A stretch of DNA of 8,034 nt, from contig JADFHG010000149.1 in NCBI GenBank assembly GCA_022567365.1, positions 1-8,034 on the forward strand, read 5' to 3'. The position numbers and the translations under genes were made by a program. The first letter of the stretch is position 1. Each line of letters starts with the position of its first letter. Shown piece by piece: positions 1 to 5,184 of this stretch. This DNA is from Planctomycetota bacterium. Its GTDB lineage: Bacteria; Planctomycetota; Phycisphaerae; UBA1845. Below the pieces are notes generated by a model that was not told the origin of the DNA, did no database searches, and saw only the letters and a program-made list of their open reading frames with translations.

Positions 1-1
1 G

Positions 2-340
2 GGGAATGAGACAGGTCCCGGGGATTTCTTCAAGGGGTGCGCGGAGCAACAGGTCATTGATACGTTTGCCAAAATGGTGAATGGGGTTCAGAACGAGGCC
101 CAATTCATGCAGGAAGCAAAAGCCAAATTTGCATCCGCAGCCGATGGATGGCTGATCGCTTTCGCAAAGGTCAACGGCATTACGGTCGTTACGCACGAGG
201 CGTATGCGCGGGACGCGAAGAACAACGTCAAGATTCCCAACGTCTGCATCGAGTTTGAGGTGTCCTACTGCACTACGTTCGAGATGCTCCGGGGCGTTAA
301 GGAGCAGTTCGTACTCAAGACCCGTCGCAAGAAGCGGTGA
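2..340 (+). CDS. DUF4411 family PIN-like protein, 3' part (5' end off window)
   Basis: The frame is open from base 2 to the TGA at 338-340 and has no stop at the left edge, so the gene starts outside the window. An internal ATG at 74 is probably not the start, because conserved-looking sequence continues upstream of it. The visible C-terminal 112 residues contain 'ADGWLIAFAK', then 'VVTHEAYA', 'VKIPNVC' and a final 'EMLRG'. I recognise this order as the C-terminal half of DUF4411 proteins, which are predicted PIN-like nucleases; the Asp of ADGWL and the Glu of THE would be acidic active-site candidates. Members of this family are often encoded beside an HTH/ImmA-IrrE-type protein in toxin-antitoxin-like pairs, but no partner is visible here because the upstream side is cut off. 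Hand-counted GC is about 47-53% for lines 61-180, lower than the next gene, which fits horizontal transfer. The family call is fairly sure; the toxin role is inference. Confidence 0.8.
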   Translation, partial: GNETGPGDFFKGCAEQQVIDTFAKMVNGVQNEAQFMQEAKAKFASAADGWLIAFAKVNGITVVTHEAYARDAKNNVKIPNVCIEFEVSYCTTFEMLRGVKEQFVLKTRRKKR

Positions 341-481
341 CGACAAGCGCGGTCGCGATAACAACGGCACACGCAAGTCCCCTCTCATGTCTTGATGAGC
401 CTGATTATCGCCATACTTTCGCTCGTCACCAATATCGGCCTGACAGGAACGGCCGAGCACGCCGGCAACCCCCACCGGCCC

Positions 482-2455
482 TCAGGCATCCACAATCTCA
501 CAATCCGGCAGCGCGTCGAGGAACCTCTTCCCATAGCGCTTTGTCCGCACGCGGGGGTCGAGGATGACGACGATGCCGGTATCCGTTTGCGTGCGGATGA
601 GTCGGCCGAATCCCTGTTTGAACTTGAGAATGGCCTCGGGGAGTTGGAAGTCCATGAAGGCGTTCCCGCCGGTTTCCTTGATCCGCTCGATGCGGGCCTC
701 GACGGCGGGGTGGTCCGGGACGGCGAACGGGAGCTTGACGATGATGACGTTGCTCAGCGCCGCCCCGGCCACGTCCACGCCGCTCCAGAAGGTGTCGGTC
801 CCGAACAGCACGCAGCGCGGGCGGGTGCGAAACTCGTCGAGCATGCGCGTGCGCGGCATGCCACCGCCCTGCACGAGCAGGTGCAAGTCGTTCTCGGTGA
901 AGAAATCCCCTAAACACTCGACTGCCCGGCGCATCATGCCATAGCTCGTGAACAACACGAACGCACGACCCTCGGTCTCGAGGATGTACTTCTCCATGGC
1001 GCGGCACGCGGCCACCGTGAATCCGTCAGTATCGCTGGGATCGGGCATTCCGGCTTCGATGTGGACGGTCACGTTGCGCTTGTAGTCGTAGGGCGAACCC
1101 AGCGCGTGGCTCTCGACGTCCTCCAAGCCGAGACGCCCCTGAATATAACCAAAGGGGTTCGACTTCCCCGTGGTCAGCGTCGCCGAGGTCATCACGACGC
1201 TCCGCATCTTGTCGAACAGGTGTTCCTTCAGAACGGGTGCGACGTCGATCGGGCGACCCTTGAGCGTCACGCGACCTCGCCGGCCGGCGGATACCTCGAC
1301 CCAGAAGACGTGCCCCTCGTCGCTCTGCTCGTGAAAGCGTTTGACGGCCGACGCGAATTGGGCGATCCGATCCATCATCGCGGTCAGCTCGAATCGGTCC
1401 TGCTCCTTTTCGGTATCGCCGCGCAAACGGGCGAGTTCGCTGCGGAGGTCGCCGAGTTTTTCGGTGACGGATTGCTCGACGAGGGGCGTTTCTCTGATGC
1501 GCCCCATACGACCGGCGACGGTGCCATATTGTGTCGCGACGGCGTTGAAATATAGGTCCACGGCCGACCTCGCGCGCCGAACGGCGACGACGACGTCCTC
1601 GTCCATCAGCCCACCGAGAACGCCGCGCCCGGTCCGTTCGTTGAACAGCGTGTTGAGCAGGAAGAGAACCTGCGTGTCGGCGACGCTCATACCGAGGTGG
1701 TCGCCGGCGACGCTCTCGATCGTCTGCGCTTCGTCGATGATGACGTATTCATAATCGGGCAGGACCGACACCCCGTCGCGCCGCAGGCCGATGTCGGAAA
1801 AGAGCATCGCGTGGTTGACGACGAGGATCTGAGCCGCCATGGCGCTCTTCCTGGCGCGCTGATAGAAGCACTTGGCGAACTGGTGACACTTGCGGCCCAT
1901 GCAATCGTGGCTGTCGCTGAGGACGCGCTCCCAGACCGAGCGATCGGGCTGCTCCGGCAGGTCGGAGAGCGATCCGTCTTCGGTCCGGTAGGCCCAATCC
2001 TCGATCGCCCAAAGCTCGTTGCGCTGCGCTTCGCTGAAGATCAGATCCTGCTTTGCGCTGGCCCGCGCGAGGCGGCGAAGCCCGATGTAGTTCGACCGCC
2101 CCTTGACGAGCACGGCCGAGAATTCGTCGGGAAACACCTTCTTCAGGAAAGGGATGTCCTTGTCGATAAGCTGTTCCTGCAGTGCGATCGTGTGCGTACT
2201 GACGACGACGCGCCGGCCCGTCTCGAGCGCGAGGCTGATCGCGGGAATCAGGTAGGCGAAAGTCTTGCCGACCCCGGTGCCGGCCTCAACGAGGAGGTGA
2301 TGTTCGTCGTGGAGGGCTTTGTTCACCGATTGGGCCATCGCGACCTGCTCTTTGCGCAGCTCGAAACCCGGCAAGTGTTGGGCGACTTTGCCGCCCTCGG
2401 CAAGCATGTCGGCGATGGATACGGTCACGGTTGATCGCGATACGGTTGAATGCAC
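482..2455 (-). CDS. dinG: DinG/XPD-type superfamily 2 ATP-dependent DNA helicase
   Basis: Predicted 5'-3' DNA helicase of the DinG/XPD/Rad3 family, acting in the cytoplasm on damaged or R-loop-containing DNA. Seen in 657 aa: Walker A 'AGTGVGKT' (58-65), motif Ia near 'VVVSTHTIALQEQ' (83-95), DEAQ box (241-244), 'TSATL' motif III (423-427), 'GTDTFWSGVDV' (552-562) and 'QGFGRLIRTQTDTG' motif VI (614-627). The Fe-S region keeps Cys185, Cys190 and Cys196 with the E. coli spacing (x4, x5). The usual first Cys, expected after 'GRSNY' near residue 125, is Gly in 'NYIGLRRL'. Length is normal for the family. The start is uncertain. GTG at 2455 has no good Shine-Dalgarno, and a TATAGT word (2459-2454, minus strand) overlaps it. 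GTG at 2428 would still keep the conserved 'DMLAEGGKVAQHLPGFE' start. ATG at 2407 would cut into it. The gene is convergent with the upstream DUF4411 gene and divergent from 2965. Confidence 0.93.
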   Translation of the reverse strand: MHSTVSRSTVTVSIADMLAEGGKVAQHLPGFELRKEQVAMAQSVNKALHDEHHLLVEAGTGVGKTFAYLIPAISLALETGRRVVVSTHTIALQEQLIDKDIPFLKKVFPDEFSAVLVKGRSNYIGLRRLARASAKQDLIFSEAQRNELWAIEDWAYRTEDGSLSDLPEQPDRSVWERVLSDSHDCMGRKCHQFAKCFYQRARKSAMAAQILVVNHAMLFSDIGLRRDGVSVLPDYEYVIIDEAQTIESVAGDHLGMSVADTQVLFLLNTLFNERTGRGVLGGLMDEDVVVAVRRARSAVDLYFNAVATQYGTVAGRMGRIRETPLVEQSVTEKLGDLRSELARLRGDTEKEQDRFELTAMMDRIAQFASAVKRFHEQSDEGHVFWVEVSAGRRGRVTLKGRPIDVAPVLKEHLFDKMRSVVMTSATLTTGKSNPFGYIQGRLGLEDVESHALGSPYDYKRNVTVHIEAGMPDPSDTDGFTVAACRAMEKYILETEGRAFVLFTSYGMMRRAVECLGDFFTENDLHLLVQGGGMPRTRMLDEFRTRPRCVLFGTDTFWSGVDVAGAALSNVIIVKLPFAVPDHPAVEARIERIKETGGNAFMDFQLPEAILKFKQGFGRLIRTQTDTGIVVILDPRVRTKRYGKRFLDALPDCEIVDA

Positions 2456-2582
2456 TATAGTCTTAGAGTTTTCGCCATTCGCGACATACTACGGGACGAG
2501 ACTCCCCGAGGCGAATGTCGGTGCGCCAGTTGTCCAACGCTCCCCCCGCGGTCCATCACGCTTCGCCCCATCCCCCCGTCCC

Positions 2583-2700
2583 CCGAGCCGCGTGCTTCAG
2601 CCCGCGCGATGTTTCCAATCTCAACCGAGCCGCGTGCGCTAGCAAGCTCGCTTCAGCAGGCCCGCGCGATCTCTCCGTTCTCAACCGAGCCGCGTGCGCC
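2583..2700. repeat. Intergenic direct repeat with core CCGAGCCGCGTGC
   Basis: The 13-mer CCGAGCCGCGTGC occurs three times, at 2583-2595, 2625-2637 and 2685-2697 (spacing 42 and 60). The last two copies are each preceded by TCTCAA, and a shared 'CCCGCGCGAT' lies at 2601-2610 and 2661-2670. The first interval lacks about 18 bases present in the second, around GCTAGCAAGCTCGC, so these are two units of one repeat with an insertion or deletion. From memory it resembles GAGCCGCG(T/A)GCG-type intergenic repeats in planctomycete genomes. That resemblance is inference. Confidence 0.7.
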
Positions 2701-2761
2701 AGCGTAGTGATTCAGAATTGCGGAGGCGTATCCTGATCCGAACCGCGCCCGTCAGGAAGCG

Positions 2762-2870
2762 GCTTGACCACCAGCAAGCTGGCCCGACAGGTCGGTTGGC
2801 CGGTGCCAATGAAAGCACGTCCCCTCCCTCACGGCCCTAGGTTCGGATAAGAGGCCACCACGACGAACCT
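2762..2870. other. Cluster of adjacent inverted repeats (possible structured RNA or operator region)
   Basis: Three palindromes sit nearly end to end: CCAGC-AA-GCTGG (2771-2782), CCGAC-AG-GTCGG (2784-2795) and TTGGC-CGGT-GCCAA (2796-2809). An alternative pairing, GCTTG (2762-2766) with CAAGC (2775-2779), would compete with the first. Further on, AGGTTCG (2839-2845) pairs with CGAACCT (2864-2870), a perfect 7-bp stem with an 18-nt loop. All arms are exact. Whether they form RNA structure, bind proteins or arose by chance in GC-rich DNA cannot be settled from sequence alone. Confidence 0.35.
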
Positions 2871-2899
2871 TGGTGCCGGCGCTGCGAAGGTAGTACGAT
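2870..2899 (+). promoter_or_regulatory. Possible sigma70-type promoter for the 69-aa gene
   Basis: TTGGTG (2870-2875), an 18-base spacer and TACGAT (2894-2899) lie 65 bases upstream of the ATG at 2965. Each hexamer matches consensus in four of six positions, so support is weak. The -35 word touches the end of the inverted repeat at 2839-2870. Confidence 0.3.
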
Positions 2900-2964
2900 G
2901 ATTGATGGCATGCTGACGATTCCGCACCGCATCCAAAGACCAAGACGCGATTGAGCAAACAACG

Positions 2965-3174
2965 ATGACCATTGACGCAAACACGACGGTGAGAGACCTG
3001 CTCGCCGTCCATCCGGAAACCGTTTCAATACTTCTGAGTCACGGGATGTGCGCGGATTGTGAGGCGGCCCCGCCGGCTGTACCGCTCGCACGTTTCGCGA
3101 CAAAGCACTGCAACGGCAACCTCGACGGCTTGATCGAGAAACTGACTCGGGCGATCGGTTCGGCGCCGGTCTAG
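2965..3174 (+). CDS. Small ScdA_N/DUF1858-like protein (69 aa)
   Basis: A 69-aa soluble protein with the pattern of the DUF1858 and ScdA_N (DUF542) helical domain. It has 'TVRDLLAVHPETVSILLSHG' (8-27), then a Cys pair in 'GMCADC' (C29 and C32), a 'FATKH' helix (about 44-48) and a closing 'NLDGLIEKL' (52-60). In known proteins this domain occurs alone or fused at the N-terminus of di-iron or Fe-S repair proteins (YtfE/ScdA), or with hybrid-cluster-type and cupin partners. Its Cys residues may have a redox or metal role. Here it stands alone with no hemerythrin-like partner nearby, so the function is open. ATG 2965 is the only possible start: the frame has no ATG, GTG or TTG between it and the upstream stop at 2914-2916. 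No clear Shine-Dalgarno precedes it. It converges with the lipoprotein gene ending at 3265. Confidence 0.82.
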   Translation: MTIDANTTVRDLLAVHPETVSILLSHGMCADCEAAPPAVPLARFATKHCNGNLDGLIEKLTRAIGSAPV

Positions 3175-3188
3175 CGGGCCGATGAGGA

Positions 3189-3227
3189 GTCCGACGCCAC
3201 AATCGTCCCTGCCGTCGGGCGTGGGAC
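3189..3227. terminator. Possible bidirectional terminator hairpin between convergent genes
   Basis: GTCCGACGCC (3189-3198) pairs with GGCGTGGGAC (3218-3227), giving ten positions with one G/G mismatch and a 19-nt loop. It lies in the 90-bp gap between the end of the 69-aa gene (plus) and the end of the small lipoprotein gene (minus). There is no T-run on either side, so an intrinsic terminator is only a possibility. Confidence 0.35.
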
Positions 3228-3264
3228 CGGTAGGGCGGTCATCCCGGGCCGACGTGCGCGCACC

Positions 3265-3579
3265 TCAATGCGTGTAGACGTGATTGACCATCTCTATTGA
3301 GCAGTTGAACCAGGCCTCCTTTTCCGCGGAAGGCGCGTCCTCGCAAGCCTGAATGAACCCGATGATGACCTCCGCTTTCGGAGCGCCCTCGTCGCGCAGG
3401 GCATCGATCGCGATGAGCGCCGAGCGCATGGTGTCTTCGTCACCGCCGTTGACACCGCACAGATCCCGTATCCTGGCCGTCACCGTCGTCGGCCCCACCG
3501 GCTGATTGCCGCATCCGATCATGGTCAAGATCAGTAGTGCAGATACGAACCCGACGACGCCGGCGACTTGTTTGGACAC
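3265..3579 (-). CDS. Small predicted lipoprotein of unknown function (104 aa)
   Basis: I do not recognise the family. From GTG 3579 the protein begins with a short hydrophobic signal (about residues 5-21) followed by 'MIGC', a lipobox-like site with lipidation expected at Cys23. The mature part is about 80 residues, with 'TTVTARIRDLCG' (31-42), 'MRSALIAIDALRDEGA' (51-66) and 'VIIGFIQACEDA' (71-82), mostly helical and acidic, with further Cys at 41, 79 and 93. The start is well supported: GGAAGGA (minus strand, 3592-3586) sits 6 bases before GTG. The open frame continues upstream to 3873, but that part has no lipoprotein signal at its own start and overlaps the next gene. The gene lies on the same strand as, and 202 bases downstream of, the SmpA-like lipoprotein gene, with a hairpin between them, so co-transcription is uncertain. 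Confidence 0.75.
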   Translation of the reverse strand: MSKQVAGVVGFVSALLILTMIGCGNQPVGPTTVTARIRDLCGVNGGDEDTMRSALIAIDALRDEGAPKAEVIIGFIQACEDAPSAEKEAWFNCSIEMVNHVYTH

Positions 3580-3585
3580 GACGAA

Positions 3586-3592
3586 TCCTTCC
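3586..3592 (-). promoter_or_regulatory. Shine-Dalgarno GGAAGGA deciding the GTG start at 3579
   Basis: GGAAGGA on the minus strand ends 6 bases before GTG 3579-3577. Its position, together with the signal peptide and lipobox that begin there, supports the short 104-aa form rather than the longer open frame. Confidence 0.75.
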
Positions 3593-3717
3593 GAAACGAT
3601 CCGCGGAACTGAACGCAGGCCACGAGTGGCTATCATAACACAACGGCGGGGCGCGTTCGTCCTCCGAACGATGGGATTTGCTGGTATTCGCCGCGAGATA
3701 GATGTTTCCTGTCTCGC

Positions 3718-3743
3718 CGCGCCCCAAGAACACCAGGGGCGCG
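3718..3743 (-). terminator. Inverted repeat downstream of the SmpA-like gene
   Basis: CGCGCCCC (3718-3725) and GGGGCGCG (3736-3743) are perfect complements around a 10-base loop. The hairpin begins 38 bases past the stop of the minus-strand gene that ends at 3782. No T-run follows on the minus strand, so it may be an RNA 3'-end stabiliser or a weak terminator rather than a classical intrinsic terminator. Confidence 0.4.
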
Positions 3744-3781
3744 ACCACTGTCCGGATAGCTGTCCCGATGCAGTTGCGTTG

Positions 3782-4123
3782 TCACTCGGGGGCGAAACGG
3801 GTCTCGTAGATGCGCTGCTCCTCCTCGGGCCAGTCTTTGTCCTCGCTTTCGGTCCAGCGCAACAGTTTGTCATCGACGAAGTAGAGCCAGAAGCGGTCCT
3901 TGGCCCATAGGCGTACTTCGAGCCGGTACTCCCAGACCTCGACCAGCTCCCCGTGCTTGTTTTGAATCACGCCTTTGACCGAATTCGGGGCACCCAGCAC
4001 TTTCCACTCCATGACTTGGCTCTTGACCATTCCGCGGGAGAGTCGTAGGAGTTGGGACGCTGGGCGAGGCCCGCAAGCGGGAATCCATATAAGAAGCAGC
4101 GTGCAGAAGACGAGACGCTTCAC
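3782..4123 (-). CDS. SmpA/OmlA (BamE)-like small lipoprotein (113 aa)
   Basis: Predicted lipoprotein, probably anchored to the outer or inner membrane facing the periplasm. From GTG 4123 the protein reads as a basic start, a hydrophobic stretch (4-14) and 'IPAC' with lipidation expected at Cys17. The mature part has the layout of SmpA/OmlA-like domains: 'LSRGMVKSQVMEWKVLGAP' (28-46), 'EVWEYRL' (62-68), 'FWLYFVDDKLLRW' (78-90), then an acidic 'DWPEEEQRIYETRF' end (97-110). BamE itself is an accessory subunit of the outer-membrane protein assembly machine. Many proteins share this fold without that role, and no bam genes are nearby. The start is set by a strong AAGGAGG five bases upstream. The frame is open further upstream to 4258, but that part is Arg/Ser-rich without a signal sequence. 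No promoter is evident in the upstream spacer. Confidence 0.8.
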   Translation of the reverse strand: MKRLVFCTLLLIWIPACGPRPASQLLRLSRGMVKSQVMEWKVLGAPNSVKGVIQNKHGELVEVWEYRLEVRLWAKDRFWLYFVDDKLLRWTESEDKDWPEEEQRIYETRFAPE

Positions 4124-4128
4124 TGTTG

Positions 4129-4135
4129 CCTCCTT
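4129..4135 (-). promoter_or_regulatory. Shine-Dalgarno AAGGAGG deciding the GTG start at 4123
   Basis: AAGGAGG on the minus strand sits 5 bases before GTG 4123-4121. The same ACCGAAGGAGGCA context recurs before the DUF5658-type gene (6953-6965). Confidence 0.8.
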
Positions 4136-4476
4136 CGGTAGAACGCGACCGGGCGAACGACACGAACCCACCCCAGCGGTGGAATGGTTGCCCATCGGCG
4201 CGCAACAATCAAGCGCACGGGGGCCGGTGGTTGACTCCCGGCGGCGATCCACTGCCAATCCTCGCCGCGCGACAGTCGGTGGCCAAGCCGTTGCCGTATC
4301 ACGATGTGCCCCAGCCGCCCTCGCCTGGATTCAATCCCCGCGGAGGGTGACACACCGCCGCTCAGTTTTCTGCACACCCGCATAGCCGTACGTCCGGGAC
4401 GTTCTCCCAAAGCCGCCGCCACGTTACAATCAACATCGCCGATCTGTTACAATGCGGCCCAACGACTGGCGATGCC

Positions 4477-4518
4477 GGCTTGTCGGTCGGCGAAGCCGGT
4501 TTGCCGGTCGGCAAAACC
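4477..4518. repeat. Two tandem 21-bp imperfect repeats, each self-complementary
   Basis: Unit 1 (4477-4497) starts GGCTT and ends AAGCC. Unit 2 (4498-4518) starts GGTTTGCCG and ends CGGCAAAACC, so it folds into a 9-bp stem with a 2-base tip and one bulged A. The units share a TTG(T/C)CGGTCGGC core. A degenerate third unit may follow (4519-4539). The paired changes (GGCTT/AAGCC versus GGTTT/AAACC) preserve pairing in both units. Confidence 0.6.
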
Positions 4519-4581
4519 GACTTTCCAGCCGGCGGATCGCCCCGGATCGAGCGGAATGACACAGAATCGTTACAAAAACCG

Positions 4582-4611
4582 TTGTGTTGCGGCGGGTCCG
4601 TACGCTACAAT
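4582..4611 (+). promoter_or_regulatory. Likely sigma70-type promoter for queD
   Basis: TTGTGT (4582-4587), an 18-base spacer and TACAAT (4606-4611, five of six matches to TATAAT) lie just before the queD frame. A transcript would start near 4618. That leaves little or no leader before TTG 4620 and a short one before TTG 4626 or GTG 4659, so the site bears on the choice of start. Confidence 0.5.
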
Positions 4612-4619
4612 CGGGGTAA

Positions 4620-5006
4620 TTGGCATTGGCTGATGGCGAGATAGGCCGACGGGTTCGTGTGGCTCGCTCGTTTGGTTTCGAGGCGGCGCACCGCCTGCCG
4701 AACGTGCCCCAAGGGCACAAGTGCCGCCGTCTTCACGGCCACAGCTTTCGCGTGGAGCTGATTTGCGAGGGAGAAATCGATCCAAACACGGGATGGTTGA
4801 TCGATTTTGCCGATATCAAGCGGGCGTTCGAGCCTGTGTTCGAGCGGCTCGATCATCGCTATCTGAACGAGATCGACGGCTTGGAGAATCCGACGTCCGA
4901 AAATGTCGCCCGCTGGATTTGGGAACGAGTTCGGGCTACGCTGCCGATGCTCGTTCAGATCAACGTCGCCGAGACGTGTACGGCGCGGTGCGAGTACTTC
5001 GGATAG
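4620..5006 (+). CDS. queD: 6-carboxy-5,6,7,8-tetrahydropterin synthase (QueD)
   Basis: Converts dihydroneopterin triphosphate to 6-carboxytetrahydropterin, the first committed step toward preQ0 and queuosine in tRNA; a cytoplasmic zinc enzyme of the PTPS fold. In the 128-aa form the zinc ligands are His24 ('EAAHRLP'), His39 and His41 ('RLHGHSF'). Cys35 in 'GHKCRRLHGH' is the catalytic Cys, Asp78-His79 in 'ERLDHRYLN' the partner pair, and Glu118 in 'AETCTARC' the pterin-binding Glu. The sequence follows E. coli QueD closely ('DPNTGWLIDFADIK', 'GLENPTSE'), which makes QueD more likely than a biopterin-type PTPS. The start is unsure. TTG 4620, TTG 4626 (with GGGG at 4613-4616 as a weak Shine-Dalgarno) and GTG 4659 are all in frame; the E. 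coli protein has about 8 fewer residues before the first His than the TTG 4620 form. No queC, queE or queF gene lies nearby. Confidence 0.95.
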   Translation: MALADGEIGRRVRVARSFGFEAAHRLPNVPQGHKCRRLHGHSFRVELICEGEIDPNTGWLIDFADIKRAFEPVFERLDHRYLNEIDGLENPTSENVARWIWERVRATLPMLVQINVAETCTARCEYFG

Positions 5007-5079
5007 CCGAACCGAGCGCCTTGGGCGGTCGTAGGTCTCTCGGCGGGCCGTCTTCGGACAATCGACTTTCGTCGTCCGG

Positions 5080-5108
5080 TGTAACGATCGGGCGAAACGC
5101 AATAGAAT
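5080..5108 (+). promoter_or_regulatory. Tentative promoter for the Cys-rich protein gene
   Basis: TAGAAT (5103-5108) matches the -10 consensus in five of six positions and would give a leader of about 70 nt before ATG 5185. The word 17 bases upstream (5080-5085, TGTAAC) is a poor -35. Just upstream, CGGA (5055-5058) plus CGAC (5063-5066) can pair with GTCGTCCG (5071-5078); this may mark the queD 3' end. Confidence 0.3.
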
Positions 5109-5171
5109 GTTGTTCAAGGGAATTGGCTTTCGTACGGAATGTTCCGTTCTTGGTTCCAACCACTATGGTTC

Positions 5172-5178
5172 GAGGAGG
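5172..5178 (+). promoter_or_regulatory. Shine-Dalgarno GAGGAGG deciding the ATG start at 5185
   Basis: GAGGAGG ends 6 bases before ATG 5185. The frame is open upstream to 5107, but the signal peptide begins exactly at 5185, so the longer form is not the real start. Confidence 0.85.
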
Positions 5179-5184
5179 ACTCAG

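Larger units (their letters stand above)
2456..2964. other. Gene-free divergent spacer of about 500 bp
   Basis: I find no credible gene here. The short open frames that cross it are Arg/Pro/Ala-rich and have no ribosome binding site. It lies between the divergent starts of the DinG-type gene (minus) and the 69-aa gene (plus), so it should hold both promoters. It contains a two-unit direct repeat (2583-2700), a run of adjacent small inverted repeats (2762-2870) and a possible plus-strand promoter (2870-2899), listed separately. Confidence 0.6.
4124..4619. other. Gene-free spacer of about 500 bp between divergent genes
   Basis: I see no credible gene. Short frames across 4304-4633 only translate the 21-bp repeats. 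The spacer separates the SmpA-like gene (minus) from queD (plus). It holds a pair of self-complementary 21-bp repeats (4477-4518), the words GTTACAAT (4423-4430 and 4446-4453) and GTTACAAA (4569-4576), and a likely queD promoter (4582-4611). The part from 4141 to about 4420 shows nothing I can name. Confidence 0.6.

Noticed and set aside
420..481. Terminator hairpin (GCCGG/CCGGC) between the DUF4411 and helicase genes
   Set aside because: The stem is only 5 bp, in GC-rich DNA, with no T-run on either strand.
1061..2434. Long plus-strand open frames (1061-1555 and 1697-2434) opposite the helicase gene
   Set aside because: They are antisense to a complete helicase with all motifs in place. Long mirror frames are common opposite GC-rich genes, and their translations show no domain or plausible start.
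2515..2736. Small plus-strand frame with repeated 'LNRAACAS'
   Set aside because: The protein repeat is only the translation of the intergenic DNA repeat; no start signal or domain supports a gene.
2771..2870. tRNA gene among the clustered hairpins
   Set aside because: No 7-bp acceptor stem closes the set, there is no T-loop GTTCRANNC at the right distance and no anticodon arm.
3580..3873. N-terminal extension of the small lipoprotein frame up to 3873
   Set aside because: The extension overlaps the end of the next gene, is Arg/Ser/Pro-rich, and would bury the signal peptide and lipobox that start at the well-placed GTG 3579.
4124..4258. N-terminal extension of the SmpA-like frame up to 4258
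   Set aside because: The lipoprotein signal starts at GTG 4123 behind AAGGAGG; the upstream residues have no coding character.
4477..4539. CRISPR-like array
   Set aside because: The 21-bp units are directly adjacent without spacers, only two are clear, and no cas genes are present.
4304..4633. Plus-strand frame with repeated 'CRSAKP' overlapping the queD start
   Set aside because: It simply translates the 21-bp repeats and has no Shine-Dalgarno.
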